Notes: a model not told the origin generated them from the sequence alone. DNA of 64,000 nucleotides from Mycobacterium sp. 852014-50255_SCH5639931 (GCF_001665605.1 NZ_LZSV01000026.1:62001-126000), one strand, 5' to 3'. Shown: positions 32,772-45,225, counted from the first letter of the stretch. Numbers and translations are program-made.

Positions 32772-34010
32772 TTACCCGCCGCCGTGCAGGAACGTGGCGA
32801 TCGCATCCACGATACGACTGGCCATCAGCGTCTTGGAGCCATGCTGCAGTGCGGACTCGGTGCCGTCGGACGCGAGCAGCCACCCGTCGTTGCTGTCCAC
32901 CTCGAACGCCCTGCCGTCGCCCACCGCGTTGACCACCAACAGGTCGCAGCCCTTGCGGCGCAGCTTGGCGCGGGCGTGAAACAGCACATCGCCGTTGGCA
33001 TCGCCCGTCTCCGCGGCGAACCCGACGATGGCCCGCAAGTTGGGCAGCTCGCCGCTTGCGCGCGCCCGCACCGCGCCGGCCAGCACGTCGTCGTTGCGCA
33101 CCAGCTCGATCGTCGGTGGCCCTTCGTCACCCTTTTTGATCTTGGCGGCGGAAACCTGCGCGGGCCGGAAGTCGGCGACGGCGGCCGCCATCACCAGCAC
33201 GTCGGCCGCGGGGGCGTGCTTGGCCACCGCGTCACCGAGCTGCTCCGCGGAGCTGACGTGGACCACCTCGACGCCCGCGGGGTCGATAAGTCCGGCGGTG
33301 TGACCGGCGATCAGCGTGACCTCGGCGCCCCGCTGGGCGGCGACGCGGGCCACCGCGTAGCCCTGCTTGCCCGAGCTGCGGTTGCCGATGAAGCGCACCG
33401 GGTCGATCGGTTCGCGGGTGCCGCCGGCGGTCACCAGCACCTTGCATCCGGCGAGGTCGTAGGGAAGCGCGTCGTGGCGCTCCAGCAGCAGCTGGGCCAG
33501 CGTGGTGATCTCCTCCGCCTCGGGCAGCCGGCCCGAGCCGCTGTCGGCGCCGGTGAGCCGGCCGAAGGCGGGTTCCAGCACCACCGCGCCACGGCGCCGC
33601 AGCGTCGCCACGTTGTCGACGGTGGCCGGGTGCAACCACATCTCGGTGTGCATCGCCGGCGCGAACAACACCGGGCATCGCGCCGTGAGCAGGGTTGCGG
33701 TCAGCAGGTCGTCGGCGCGGCCGTGCACCGCGCGCGCCAGCAGATCCGCGGTGGCCGGCGCCACCAGAACCAGGTCGGCCTTCTGGCCGAGCTGAACGTG
33801 CGGCACCTCCGGGACGTTCTCGAAAACCCCGGTGTGCACCGGTTGGCCGGAGAGTGCCTCGAAGGTGGCGGCCCCGACGAACCGCAGCGCGGATTCGGTG
33901 GGAATGACCCGGACCAGGTGGCCGGCCTCGGAGAGCTGACGAACGACCGTGCACGCCTTGTAGGCGGCGATGCCACCGGAGACGCCGACGACGATCCGTT
34001 TACGGTCCAC
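32772..34010 (-). CDS. coaBC: Bifunctional phosphopantothenoylcysteine synthetase/decarboxylase CoaBC
   Basis: A 412-residue coenzyme A biosynthesis enzyme (Mtb Rv1391, dfp). The N-terminal CoaC flavoprotein domain (1-180) has GGIAAYKA and the PxMxxxMW segment, here PAMHTEMW with His where many bacteria have Asn. The C-terminal CoaB domain (190-412) has GGTREPIDPVRFIGN and NRSSGKQGYA. It lies 22 bases after rpoZ in the gmk-rpoZ-coaBC order that is widespread in bacteria. The start is GTG. Confidence 0.96.
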   Translation of the reverse strand: MDRKRIVVGVSGGIAAYKACTVVRQLSEAGHLVRVIPTESALRFVGAATFEALSGQPVHTGVFENVPEVPHVQLGQKADLVLVAPATADLLARAVHGRADDLLTATLLTARCPVLFAPAMHTEMWLHPATVDNVATLRRRGAVVLEPAFGRLTGADSGSGRLPEAEEITTLAQLLLERHDALPYDLAGCKVLVTAGGTREPIDPVRFIGNRSSGKQGYAVARVAAQRGAEVTLIAGHTAGLIDPAGVEVVHVSSAEQLGDAVAKHAPAADVLVMAAAVADFRPAQVSAAKIKKGDEGPPTIELVRNDDVLAGAVRARASGELPNLRAIVGFAAETGDANGDVLFHARAKLRRKGCDLLVVNAVGDGRAFEVDSNDGWLLASDGTESALQHGSKTLMASRIVDAIATFLHGGG

Positions 34011-34032
34011 AGCCTGCCCGGCCCTGCCCTAG

Positions 34033-34359
34033 TTACTCGCCCTCGGTGTGCTCGAGCAGGTCGGCGTGGATTTCGCGCAGGGCGATCGACAGCGGCTTCT
34101 CCTGAAGCCCCGGCTCGACCAGCGGTCCAACGTATTCGAGGATGCCCTCGCCGAGCTGGTTGTAGTAATCGTTGATCTGGCGGGCCCGCTTGGCGGCGTA
34201 GATCACCAGGGCGTACTTGCTCGACACGCGGTCCAGCAGCTCGTCGATGGGCGGGTTGGTGATGCCCAGCGGGGTGTCGTAGGCGCCCTGCCCTCCCGCC
34301 GAGGGGTCAAACCGATCGGGGACGGCGGCCAACGCGGCGTCGGACTGCGGAATGGTCAC
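34033..34359 (-). CDS. rpoZ: RNA polymerase omega subunit
   Basis: A 108-residue omega subunit (Mtb Rv1390) that wraps the C-terminus of beta-prime and helps RNA polymerase assembly. The conserved core ELLDRVSSKYALVIYAAKRARQINDYY is present near residues 40-66. The N-terminal 30 residues (AALAAVPDRFDPSAGG) are the extension seen in actinobacteria. The GTG start has GAGGAG about ten bases upstream. It lies between gmk and coaBC on the same strand. Confidence 0.97.
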   Translation of the reverse strand: MTIPQSDAALAAVPDRFDPSAGGQGAYDTPLGITNPPIDELLDRVSSKYALVIYAAKRARQINDYYNQLGEGILEYVGPLVEPGLQEKPLSIALREIHADLLEHTEGE

Positions 34360-34432
34360 TTAGGTCAATCTCCTCAACGTTCGAAGCGGTCAGAGCCCCG
34401 AAACGGCTTAACTACCGCTGGCAATTCGATGC

Positions 34433-35101
34433 TCAGTCTCGATTGGATCTGGTCTGACTGGTCTGGCCGGGCGCCTCATGCCGAGCCGGCGCAGTTTCCA
34501 CCAGCAAGGATACCAATTCTGCGCACGCAGACTCCAATTGACTGTTGACGACGACCTCGTCGAAGTCGTCCTTGGCCGCCATTTCGATGCGGGCGGTCTC
34601 GAGGCGGCGCTGCATGGCCTCCGGTGTTTCGGTGCCGCGGCCGACGAGTCTGGACTCCAGGTCTTCCCAGCTGGGTGGGGCCAGGAAAACGGCGATTGCC
34701 TCGGGCATCGCCTTCTTGACCGCCCTGGCGCCGGCCAGGTCGACCTCGATGAGCACCGGGATCCCGGCGGCGGTGGCGGTCCGCACCGGCTCGGCCAGGG
34801 TGCCCGACCGGTGCAGTCCGCCGTGGATGTCGGCCCACTCCAGCAGCGCGCCGTCGTCGATGAGCTGCTGGAAGCGGGCGGGGCTGACGAAGTGGTAATC
34901 GACGCCGTCGACCTCACCCGGCCGCGGCGCCCGCGTCGTGGCAGAGACGCTGAAATGCAGGTCCGGTATCCGCTCGCGCAGACACCGGACCACTGTCGAC
35001 TTGCCGACCGCGGAGGGACCGGACAGCACGACCACGCGTCCCTTGCCAGGTGGTTTGGGACGCGTCCCGTGCTCGACGTCCGGTCCCCCGCCGGCGCTCA
35101 C
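34433..35101 (-). CDS. gmk: Guanylate kinase
   Basis: A 222-residue kinase (Mtb Rv1389) phosphorylating GMP to GDP. The P-loop SGPSAVGKST is at residues 27-36 and the GMP-binding segment SATTRAPRPGEVDGVDYHFVS near 55-75. The C-terminal tail after residue 205 is disordered. The GTG start lies 49 bases after the mihF stop, consistent with a mihF-gmk-rpoZ-coaBC transcript. Confidence 0.96.
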   Translation of the reverse strand: MSAGGGPDVEHGTRPKPPGKGRVVVLSGPSAVGKSTVVRCLRERIPDLHFSVSATTRAPRPGEVDGVDYHFVSPARFQQLIDDGALLEWADIHGGLHRSGTLAEPVRTATAAGIPVLIEVDLAGARAVKKAMPEAIAVFLAPPSWEDLESRLVGRGTETPEAMQRRLETARIEMAAKDDFDEVVVNSQLESACAELVSLLVETAPARHEAPGQTSQTRSNRD

Positions 35102-35150
35102 TGGCGCTCCTGGGCCGGTGCGCCCACAGGGCGGGTTGGCCGAGGCCGGG

Positions 35151-35465
35151 TTAGGAGCCGAACTTTTCCAGCAGGGCCTTGCGCTGCCGATCGCCCAGGC
35201 CGCGCAGGCGGCGGGTGGGGGCGATCTCCAGCTCGGTCATGATTTCCTGTGCTTTGACCTTGCCCACCTTGGGCAACGCCTCAAGCAGCGCGGAAACCTT
35301 CATCTTGCCCAGGACTTCGTCGGTCTCGGCGTCCTTGAGCACCTGCGTGAGGTTGGTGCCGCCGCGCTTCAGCCGGTCCTTGAGCTCTGCTCTCGCTCGA
35401 CGTGCGGCAGCCGCCTTCTCCAACGCGGCCGCGCGCTGCTCGTCGGTCAACTGGGGAAGGGCCAC
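35151..35465 (-). CDS. mihF: Integration host factor mIHF
   Basis: A 104-residue nucleoid protein (Mtb Rv1388), essential in mycobacteria and required for phage L5 integration. It has a long N-terminal helix (QLTDEQRAAALEKAAAARRA) and the helix-two-turn-helix domain ending LRGLGDRQRKALLEKFG. The GTG at 35465 is chosen because GGAGG lies five bases upstream and it gives the known N-terminus ALPQLTDEQ; an ATG-like start at 35486 lacks both. It precedes gmk. In Mtb a PE/PPE pair sits upstream; here there is a 466-base intergenic region and a molbindin gene. Confidence 0.96.
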   Translation of the reverse strand: MALPQLTDEQRAAALEKAAAARRARAELKDRLKRGGTNLTQVLKDAETDEVLGKMKVSALLEALPKVGKVKAQEIMTELEIAPTRRLRGLGDRQRKALLEKFGS

Positions 35466-35931
35466 GATTCCTCCGTATCTGATCAATCAATCTCAATCGA
35501 TCGCTTTTTGTCTCCGCCGGCACTTCAGCCAGCGCAGACGACCGTACTCAGGCCTCCTGACGAAATCTAACCCGACCCCCTGGTTCGGGGGGCAAACTCC
35601 CAGCATGAGCCCCGCGCGCGGCCCGAAAATCCGGTTCGCCGAACGTCGCCGACGACGTCCGCGACCGGTGCCCTCCGCGCGGCGGCATCGCCTTGTCGGG
35701 CGCCGAAATCAGCGCTCTGACCAGCGGTTTTAGCACATCGGGGTGGCGGGGTCACCGTCGCCGGGGCGGCGGCGAAGGGCGGTCTCGACGGCCGAAAACC
35801 CCTCGTGCCGGGGATCACGCATTTTTCGTCGCGTGTCGCGCGTGTCGCGTCGCTGCCGTCCGGCGCGGTTCGACCAGGTGACGATTGCTGGTAGCAGCCC
35901 CAGCTAATACCGGCCGGGTTACCATCTAGCG
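35466..35931. other. 466-base intergenic region upstream of mihF
   Basis: No convincing gene is seen. Near mihF (35480-35505) the DNA is AT-rich with three ATTGA-type repeats on the minus strand (GATCGATTGA and ATTGATTGATC). A TACGGT hexamer on the minus strand at 35541-35546 could be the mihF -10, giving a leader of about 70 bases. CCCCC-N6-GGGGG near 35576 can fold as a short hairpin. The far end carries the promoter of the gene at 35932. Mtb has a PE/PPE pair in this interval. Confidence 0.5.
35920..35925 (+). promoter_or_regulatory. -10 hexamer TACCAT for the molbindin gene (leaderless)
   Basis: TACCAT is followed by six bases and the GTG start at 35932, so transcription should begin at the start codon. 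No Shine-Dalgarno sequence is present. Confidence 0.5.
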
Positions 35932-36354
35932 GTGTCGAACCTGCGGATCCGTCAGGCCGCTGAGCTGCTCGGAGTCAGCGACGACACCGTCCGGCGATGG
36001 ATCAACCAAGGATCGTTGTCGGTCAGTCACGACGCGGCCGGCCGCAAGGTGATCGCCAGCGAGGACCTGGCCCGGTTTTCCAGGACCAACGCGCCCGCCC
36101 CGCCGCCGGACCCGCTCAGCATCGGCAGCTCGGCCCGCAACCGCTTTGTCGGCCTGGTCACCAAGGTCACCAGCGACAAGGTGATGGCCCAGGTGGAGAT
36201 GCAGTGCGGCCCGTTCACCGTCGTCTCGCTGATGAGCACCGAGGCCGCCGAGGAATTGCAGCTGCGGCCCGGCAGCGTCGCCGTGGCGGTCGTCAAGGCC
36301 ACCACGGTGATCGTGGAGACCGCCCGGCCCAGCACGTCGATCGCGTCGGACTGA
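35932..36354 (+). CDS. HTH-plus-molbindin (Mop/TOBE) protein
   Basis: A 140-residue two-domain protein. Residues 4-29 (RIRQAAELLGVSDDTVRRWI) form a MerR/excisionase-type helix-turn-helix. Residues 67-131 form a single Mop/TOBE domain (SARNRFVGLVTKVTSDKVMA), the fold that binds molybdate or tungstate. The likely role is a molybdate-responsive DNA-binding protein or molybdate store; similar proteins are called MopA in mycobacteria. The neighbours mihF and pyrF have no known link to molybdenum. Mtb H37Rv has PE/PPE genes at this site. The start is GTG behind a leaderless promoter. Confidence 0.85.
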   Translation: MSNLRIRQAAELLGVSDDTVRRWINQGSLSVSHDAAGRKVIASEDLARFSRTNAPAPPPDPLSIGSSARNRFVGLVTKVTSDKVMAQVEMQCGPFTVVSLMSTEAAEELQLRPGSVAVAVVKATTVIVETARPSTSIASD

Positions 36355-36431
36355 CGCGCGCCTGGGGCCCCGGACGCGGCCCCGTGGCGTTTCCGGTGCG
36401 TAGGGGCCACACTCGGCGCCCAGCGGGGCGT

Positions 36432-37255
36432 CTAGAGGGCTCCCAGATAGGCCACCGCGTCCAGCATCCGCTCGCCGGCCGCCCGCAGCTCGGGGACTCC
36501 CGGCCCGGCGCGCAGCACCTCGCGCGCCACCGCGGGCAGCAGCTGGCCGGGATGCGCCCCGCCCAGCCCGGCGAGCGCCTCCGGCCGGCCGCCCTGCACG
36601 CCCAGCCCCGGCACCAGGACCGGTCCGCCCAGCGCGCCGAGGTCGGGGGCCTCGAGGACCGTCGCGCCCACCACCACGCCGACGTATCCGGGCCCGTCCG
36701 GCGTGGCGGACTTGTTCACCACCGCCGCCTGGTCGACGACCAGCTGGGCGACCGTGCGGCCGTCGAACGCGGCGCGCTGGACGGTCGCCCCCTCGGGGTT
36801 GGAGGTGGCGGCCAGCACGAACACACCCCGATCGTGCGCGGCGGCGGCCTCCAGCAGCGGCCGCAGCGAGCCGAACCCCAGGTACGGCGAGGCCGTCACG
36901 GCGTCGGCGGCCAGCGGCGAGTCCCCCGCCCAGGCGGCGGCGTACGCCGCCATCGTGGTGCCGATGTCGCCGCGCTTCGCGTCGGCCAGAACCAGCACGC
37001 CCACCGACCGCAGGGCCGCGATGGTGCGTTCCAGCACGGCGAACCCGGCGGCGCCGTAGGACTCGAAGAACGCCACCTGGGGCTTGACGACGGCGAACCC
37101 GGCGAACGCCTCGACGCAGATGTCGCAGAACGCGGCCAGCCCGTCGGCGGTGGTCGGCAAATCCCACGCGCGTAGCAGCTCGGGGTGCGGGTCGATTCCC
37201 ACGCACAGCGGGCCGCGTTGCGCCTTGGCCTCGGCCAGCCGGAGGCCGAACCTTG

Positions 37256-37259
<4 letters not shown>
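36432..37259 (-). CDS. pyrF: Orotidine 5'-phosphate decarboxylase
   Basis: A 275-residue decarboxylase (Mtb Rv1385) for the last step of UMP synthesis. The type 2 family signature with the catalytic lysine is LADAKRGDIGTTMAAY near residue 94. The substrate phosphate loop is in the C-terminal VLVPGLGVQGG. The GTG start at 37259 overlaps the carB stop as GTGA; open frame further upstream is within carB. It is the last gene of the pyr operon. Confidence 0.96.
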
Positions 37260-40620
<3,361 letters not shown>

Positions 40621-40621
<1 letters not shown>

Positions 40622-41757
40622 TAGCGCCCCCTTTCGCTCTGTTGGGCGGCCATCAGCTCGATGAATTGGTCGAACAGGTATTCCGCGTCGTGTGGACCGG
40701 CGGCGGCCTCGGGGTGGTACTGCACCGAGAACGCCCGCCCGTCAGCGAGTTTGACGCCCTCGACCACCCCGTCGTTAGCGCAGGTGTGGCTTACGACAGC
40801 CTGCCCGAACGGCGTGTCGAAGGATTGGCCCGCTTCGCCTTCCAGCGCGAAGCCGTGATTCTGTGCGGTCACCGCCACCCGCCCGGTGGCGTGGTCCATG
40901 ACCGGGATGTTGATGCCGCGGTGACCGAAGACCATCTTGTAGGTGGACAGGCCCAGCGCCCGGCCCAGGATCTGGTTGCCGAAACAGATGCCGAACAACG
41001 GGATCCCGGCGCCCAGCACCTCGCGGGTGAGCCCGACGACGTGGTCGGCGGTCGCGGGGTCGCCGGGGCCGTTGGACAAGAACACGCCGTCGGGCTTGAT
41101 GTCGGCGATCTGCTCGAAGCTCGTCGACGACGGCAGCACGTGGCTGCGGACGCCACGGCGCGCAAAATTGCGTGGGGTGTTGGTCTTGATTCCCAGGTCC
41201 AGCGCGACCACCGTGAAGCGCTGCAGCCCTTCGGGTTCCACGATGTAGCGGTCCGGGGTGCTGACCTCGCCGGCGAGGTCGGCACCCAGCATGGACTGCT
41301 GCCCCCGCACCCGCTCGACCAACTCGGCGGTGTCGGCCAGCGCCTCACCGGAGAATACCCCCGCCTTCATCGATCCGCGGGTGCGCAGGTGGCGCACCAC
41401 CGCCCGGGTGTCGATGCCGGCGATCCCGACGATGTGCTGGCGCACCAGCTCGTCCTCCAGGGTGCCGGTGGCGCGCCAGCTGGACGCGCGCGGCGACGGG
41501 TCGCGCACCGCGTAGCCGGCGACCCAGATCTTGTCGCCCCGACTCTCACCGTCCTCGGCGTTCCAGCCGGTGTTGCCGATCTGAGGCGCGGTGGCCACCA
41601 CGATCTGCCGGTGGTAGCTGGGATCGGTCAGCGTCTCCTGGTAGCCGGACATGCCGGTGGAAAACACGGCCTCGCCCAGCGTTTCGCCGACCTTGCCGAA
41701 CGGCGTGCCGGTGAAGACCCGCCCGTCCTCGAGTACCAGTAGGGCCTTGTTCGTCAC
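40621..41757 (-). CDS. carA: Carbamoyl-phosphate synthase small subunit
   Basis: A 378-residue glutamine amidotransferase subunit (Mtb Rv1383) that supplies ammonia to CarB. The N-terminal half has the CPSase small-chain fold (GYQETLTDPSYHRQ) and the C-terminal class I amidotransferase domain has the nucleophile in PLFGICFGNQILG near residue 263 and the His-Glu pair in VQYHPEAAAGP. The GTG start overlaps the preceding membrane-protein stop as GTGA. Confidence 0.97.
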
Positions 41758-42254
41758 GCTGCTTCCTCTTCCAGCCACTCGGCGTAGTCTTCGCGGTGGT
41801 TTGCGCGAAAGCCGGTGTCGATCTCGACTCCTGATGGCAGCCGCCACCGAATCGCCAATATCCCGATCCGGGCCGGCGTCCTGCCTCCCATGCTGCGCTC
41901 CATGCGGATAGCGCTGATCGAGTCCTTTGGAATCCAAATCGGTTGGGCCCGCAGCCGTTCCACCATGATTCCGCCGGAATAGCGGGTCAGCACCCCTTTG
42001 GTTCGATAACCCAGATCGCCGGCCGCGATCCGCTCGTGCCAATCCGGCGCCATCATGGAACCGCAATAGTGGCCGCGGGTGGTGACCATCGCCGCGCCCA
42101 CCTGGTCGGGCACGTCGGGCAGGTCGCCGATCAGCTCCGCCTGCCGCAGCGAGCGGCGCCGCCAGCTGCGCATCATCAGCTGGATCACCACCGCGATCAC
42201 CACCACCAGCACGGCCGCGAAGATCAGCGACCCCACCAGCGTGCCTGAATTCAT
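41754..42254 (-). CDS. Single-pass membrane protein of the pyr operon (Rv1382-like)
   Basis: A 166-residue protein of unknown function, orthologous to Mtb Rv1382. One transmembrane helix near residues 6-28 (LVGSLIFAAVLVVVIAVVI) is followed by a basic stretch and a soluble PH-like domain (IWIPKDSISAIRMERSMGGR). The ATG at 42254 overlaps the pyrC stop as ATGA, and its own stop overlaps the carA start, so it is made at fixed ratio with pyrimidine enzymes. Its constant place inside the mycobacterial pyr operon has no explanation that I know. Confidence 0.87.
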   Translation of the reverse strand: MNSGTLVGSLIFAAVLVVVIAVVIQLMMRSWRRRSLRQAELIGDLPDVPDQVGAAMVTTRGHYCGSMMAPDWHERIAAGDLGYRTKGVLTRYSGGIMVERLRAQPIWIPKDSISAIRMERSMGGRTPARIGILAIRWRLPSGVEIDTGFRANHREDYAEWLEEEAA

Positions 42255-43543
42255 GCCGGGCACTTCCCGTCTCGCGCGGTGACCTTGCCGCGCAACAGGG
42301 TCGCCGTCACGGTGGCGGGCAGCACCATCGACTCGAATGGCGTGTTGGCCGACCGGCTGGCCAGATCCGATCCGGCGACCGTCCAGGTGGCGTCGGGATC
42401 CACCACCGTCAGGTTGGCCGGCTCCCCCACCTCCAGCGGGCGGCCGTGATCGGGCAGGCCGACGATGCGGGCGGGGTTCTCACTCATCACCCGCGCGACG
42501 TCACGCCACGTCAACAGCCCGGGCGTCACCATCGTCTGCACCACGACCGACAGCGCGGTCTGCAGACCCAGCATGCCGGGACGGGCCGCGGCGAACTCCA
42601 CGCACTTCTCGTGCTCGGCGTGCGGGGCATGGTCGGTGGCCACACAGTCGATGACACCGTCGGCCAGGGCCTGCCGCAACGCCACCGCGTCGGCGGCCTC
42701 GCGAAGCGGCGGGTTGACGCGATTCACCCCGTCGTAGCTGGCCAGCCTGCCGTCGTCGAGCATCAGGTGATGCGGGGTGACCTCGGCGGTGATCGAAATC
42801 CCTTGGTCCTTAGCCCATCTCACGATCTCGACGGTGCCCGCGGTGGACGCGTGGCAGATGTGGACGCGGGCGCCGGCGTCGCGCGCCAGCAGCGCGTCGC
42901 GGGCCACGATCGATTCCTCGGCGGCCCGCGGCCATCCCGAAAGCCCCAACCGGGCGGCGGTCGGTCCCTCGTGGGCGACGGCGCCGACGGTAAGCCTGGG
43001 TTCCTCGGCGTGCTGGGCGATGAGCACCCCCAGGCCGGTGGCGTACTCAAGGGCGCGGCGCATCACCAGCGGGTCGTGCACGCAGATGCCGTCGTCGGAG
43101 AACATCCGGACCTGGCCGGCCCCGGCCGCCATCATGCCCATCTCGGTGAGCTCCGCGCCGGCCAGTCCGACGGTGACGGCGCCGACGGGGTGCACGTCGA
43201 CCAGGCCGACCTGTTGGCCGCGGTGCCACACGTGGTCGGTGACCACCGGGCTGTCGGCGACCGGGTTGGTGTTGGCCATCGCGAACACCGCGGTGTAGCC
43301 GCCCAACGCCGCTGCGGCCGAACCGGTTTCGATGTCCTCGGCGTACTCGCGGCCCGGTTCGCGCAAATGGGTGTGCAGGTCGACCAGTCCCGGCAGCAGC
43401 AGGTGGCCGGTGGCGTCGATGACGTCGGCGGTGTCGCGGATCGCCAACTTGGCACCGATTTCGGCGATCTGGCCGTCATCGACCAGCACGTCGACCCGAT
43501 CACCCTCGCCGTACAACCGGACCCCGCGGATCAGCACGCTCAT
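42251..43543 (-). CDS. pyrC: Dihydroorotase
   Basis: A 430-residue amidohydrolase (Mtb Rv1381), class I type, converting carbamoyl-aspartate to dihydroorotate. The metal-binding DLHTHLREPG lies near residue 57, further His ligands are in VHICHASTAG near 228 and the catalytic Asp in VATDHAPHAEHEK near 300. The ATG at 43543 overlaps the pyrB stop as ATGA. Fourth in the conserved order pyrR-pyrB-pyrC. Confidence 0.97.
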   Translation of the reverse strand: MSVLIRGVRLYGEGDRVDVLVDDGQIAEIGAKLAIRDTADVIDATGHLLLPGLVDLHTHLREPGREYAEDIETGSAAAALGGYTAVFAMANTNPVADSPVVTDHVWHRGQQVGLVDVHPVGAVTVGLAGAELTEMGMMAAGAGQVRMFSDDGICVHDPLVMRRALEYATGLGVLIAQHAEEPRLTVGAVAHEGPTAARLGLSGWPRAAEESIVARDALLARDAGARVHICHASTAGTVEIVRWAKDQGISITAEVTPHHLMLDDGRLASYDGVNRVNPPLREAADAVALRQALADGVIDCVATDHAPHAEHEKCVEFAAARPGMLGLQTALSVVVQTMVTPGLLTWRDVARVMSENPARIVGLPDHGRPLEVGEPANLTVVDPDATWTVAGSDLASRSANTPFESMVLPATVTATLLRGKVTARDGKCPA

Positions 43544-44499
43544 GCCACGCCCTCTTTTCCGGCGGATTCCGCTCCCACCAGTACATGGAACAGCACCGCC
43601 ATCCGCACGTGCACGCCGTTGGAAACCTGTTGCAGCACGGCCGATTGCGACGAGTCGGCCACCGACGATGCGATCTCCATGCCGCGCAGCATCGGCCCAG
43701 GGTGCAGCACCGCGGCGTGGGCGGGCAGCATGGCCTGGCGGCGATCGGAAAGCCCGTAGCGGGAGGAGTATTCGCGCACCGACGGGAAGAAGCCGCCGTT
43801 CATCCGCTCGGCCTGCACCCGCAGCATCAACACGGCGTCGGCGGCGGGCAACTCGGCGTCGAAGTCGTTGGTCACGGTGACCGGCCACCCGTCGACGCCG
43901 ACCGGCAACAGCGTCGGCGGCGCCACCAGCACCACCTCGGCGCCCAGGGTGTTCAGCAGCATGACGTTGGAGCGGGCGACCCGGCTGTGCAGGATGTCGC
44001 CGACGATCACGATGCGCCGGCCCTCGATGCCGCCCAGGCGCTGGCGGATGGTGAGCGCGTCCAGCAGCGCCTGCGTCGGGTGCTCGTGGGTGCCGTCCCC
44101 GGCGTTGATCACCGAGGGGCCGGAGTCGTCGCCGGCGCACGTCCAGTCGACGAGCAGGTGCGCCGCCCCGGACGCCGGGTGCCGGATGATCAGCGCGTCG
44201 GCGCCGGCCGCCCGCAGCGTCAGCGCCGTGTCGCGCAGCGACTCCCCCTTGCCCACCGACGATCCGGCCGCGCTGACGTTGATCACGTCGGCGCTCATCC
44301 ATTTGCCGGCCACCTCGAACGACACCCGGGTACGGGTGGAGTTCTCGTAGAACATCGTGATCACGGTGCGGCCGCGCAGCGTCGGCAGCTTCTTGATCTC
44401 GCGGCCCACCAGCGCCTCGGCGAACCGGTCCGCGTCGTCGAGGATGGCGGTGGCCTCGTCACGGCTCAGGTCGCCGGCGGCCAGCAGGTGACGCGTCAT
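43540..44499 (-). CDS. pyrB: Aspartate carbamoyltransferase catalytic subunit
   Basis: A 319-residue transcarbamoylase (Mtb Rv1380). The carbamoyl-phosphate site motif STRTR is in FYENSTRTRVSFE near residue 54 and the aspartate loop segment is near residue 225. No pyrI regulatory subunit gene is present, as in other mycobacteria. The ATG overlaps the pyrR stop as ATGA. Confidence 0.97.
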   Translation of the reverse strand: MTRHLLAAGDLSRDEATAILDDADRFAEALVGREIKKLPTLRGRTVITMFYENSTRTRVSFEVAGKWMSADVINVSAAGSSVGKGESLRDTALTLRAAGADALIIRHPASGAAHLLVDWTCAGDDSGPSVINAGDGTHEHPTQALLDALTIRQRLGGIEGRRIVIVGDILHSRVARSNVMLLNTLGAEVVLVAPPTLLPVGVDGWPVTVTNDFDAELPAADAVLMLRVQAERMNGGFFPSVREYSSRYGLSDRRQAMLPAHAAVLHPGPMLRGMEIASSVADSSQSAVLQQVSNGVHVRMAVLFHVLVGAESAGKEGVA

Positions 44500-45068
44500 C
44501 GCGAGATCACCACCCCGTCGCGACCGTCCTGCTCGGCCAGCAGCACGTGCACGCTCTCGCTGCGGGAGGTGGGGACGTTCTTGCCGACGTAGTCGGCGCG
44601 CAGCGGCAGCTCGCGGTGGCCGCGGTCGACCAGCACCGCCAGCTGCACCACCCGCGGGCGGCCGACGTCGCGCAGCGCGTCCAGCGCGGAGCGCACCGAG
44701 CGCCCGGAGTACAGCACGTCGTCGATGAGGATCACCAGCGCGTCGTCGATGCCGCCGGCGGGAATCGAGGTGGCCTCGAGCGGCCGCGGCGGCTTCTGCA
44801 TCAGATCGTCGCGGTAGAGGGTGATGTCGAGCCCGCCGTGGCCGACCTGAACACCGCTGTACTCGGCGATGTTGGTGGCCAGGCGCTTGGCCAGGATCAC
44901 GCCGCGGGTCGGGATGCCCAACAGCACCACCCGCGGCGCGTCGGGATTATCCAGAGCGGTCTTTTCGATGATCTGGTGTGCGATACGGGAAATGGTGCGA
45001 CCCACGTCGGCCGCCGACATCAATTCCCGGGATTCGCGGCCCACGCCGCTCTCACCCAAAGCACCCAT
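44496..45068 (-). CDS. pyrR: Pyrimidine operon regulator/uracil phosphoribosyltransferase
   Basis: A 190-residue PyrR (Mtb Rv1379). It binds its own operon mRNA in a UMP-dependent way and has weak uracil phosphoribosyltransferase activity. The PRPP-binding loop is VILIDDVLYSGRSVRSAL near residue 110. The ATG at 45068 has AAGGAGG about ten bases upstream; in-frame sequence up to 45206 is not used. It heads the seven-gene pyr operon, and in mycobacteria PyrR acts by blocking translation rather than by attenuation. Confidence 0.96.
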   Translation of the reverse strand: MGALGESGVGRESRELMSAADVGRTISRIAHQIIEKTALDNPDAPRVVLLGIPTRGVILAKRLATNIAEYSGVQVGHGGLDITLYRDDLMQKPPRPLEATSIPAGGIDDALVILIDDVLYSGRSVRSALDALRDVGRPRVVQLAVLVDRGHRELPLRADYVGKNVPTSRSESVHVLLAEQDGRDGVVISR

Positions 45069-45077
45069 ACGAGACTT

Positions 45078-45106
45078 GACCTCCTTCTCCGCCTCGCCGG
45101 ACGGAT
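45078..45106 (-). promoter_or_regulatory. Candidate PyrR-binding loop over the pyrR ribosome binding site
   Basis: On the minus strand the leader reads ATCCG, then CGGCGAGGCGGAGAAGGAGG, resembling the PyrR-binding loop consensus (ATCC...GAGGC...AAGG). The AAGGAGG of the Shine-Dalgarno sequence is part of it, so PyrR-UMP binding would hide the ribosome site. This matches the translational repression described for mycobacterial PyrR. Confidence 0.5.
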
Positions 45107-45225
45107 CGTTAAAGGATGTCGACTGCCCGGCAGCGTAGCACTTCTTCGAAGGCGCGACGGCGCGAGGCACGGGTGGCGCCGTCCCCGAAGGCCCGCTGCA
45201 CCCCACCCGTCCCAGGTGTCCCGCC

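Noticed and set aside
35575..35591. CCCCC-N6-GGGGG hairpin as a terminator
   Set aside because: No gene ends near it on either strand, and short G/C stems arise by chance in this genome.
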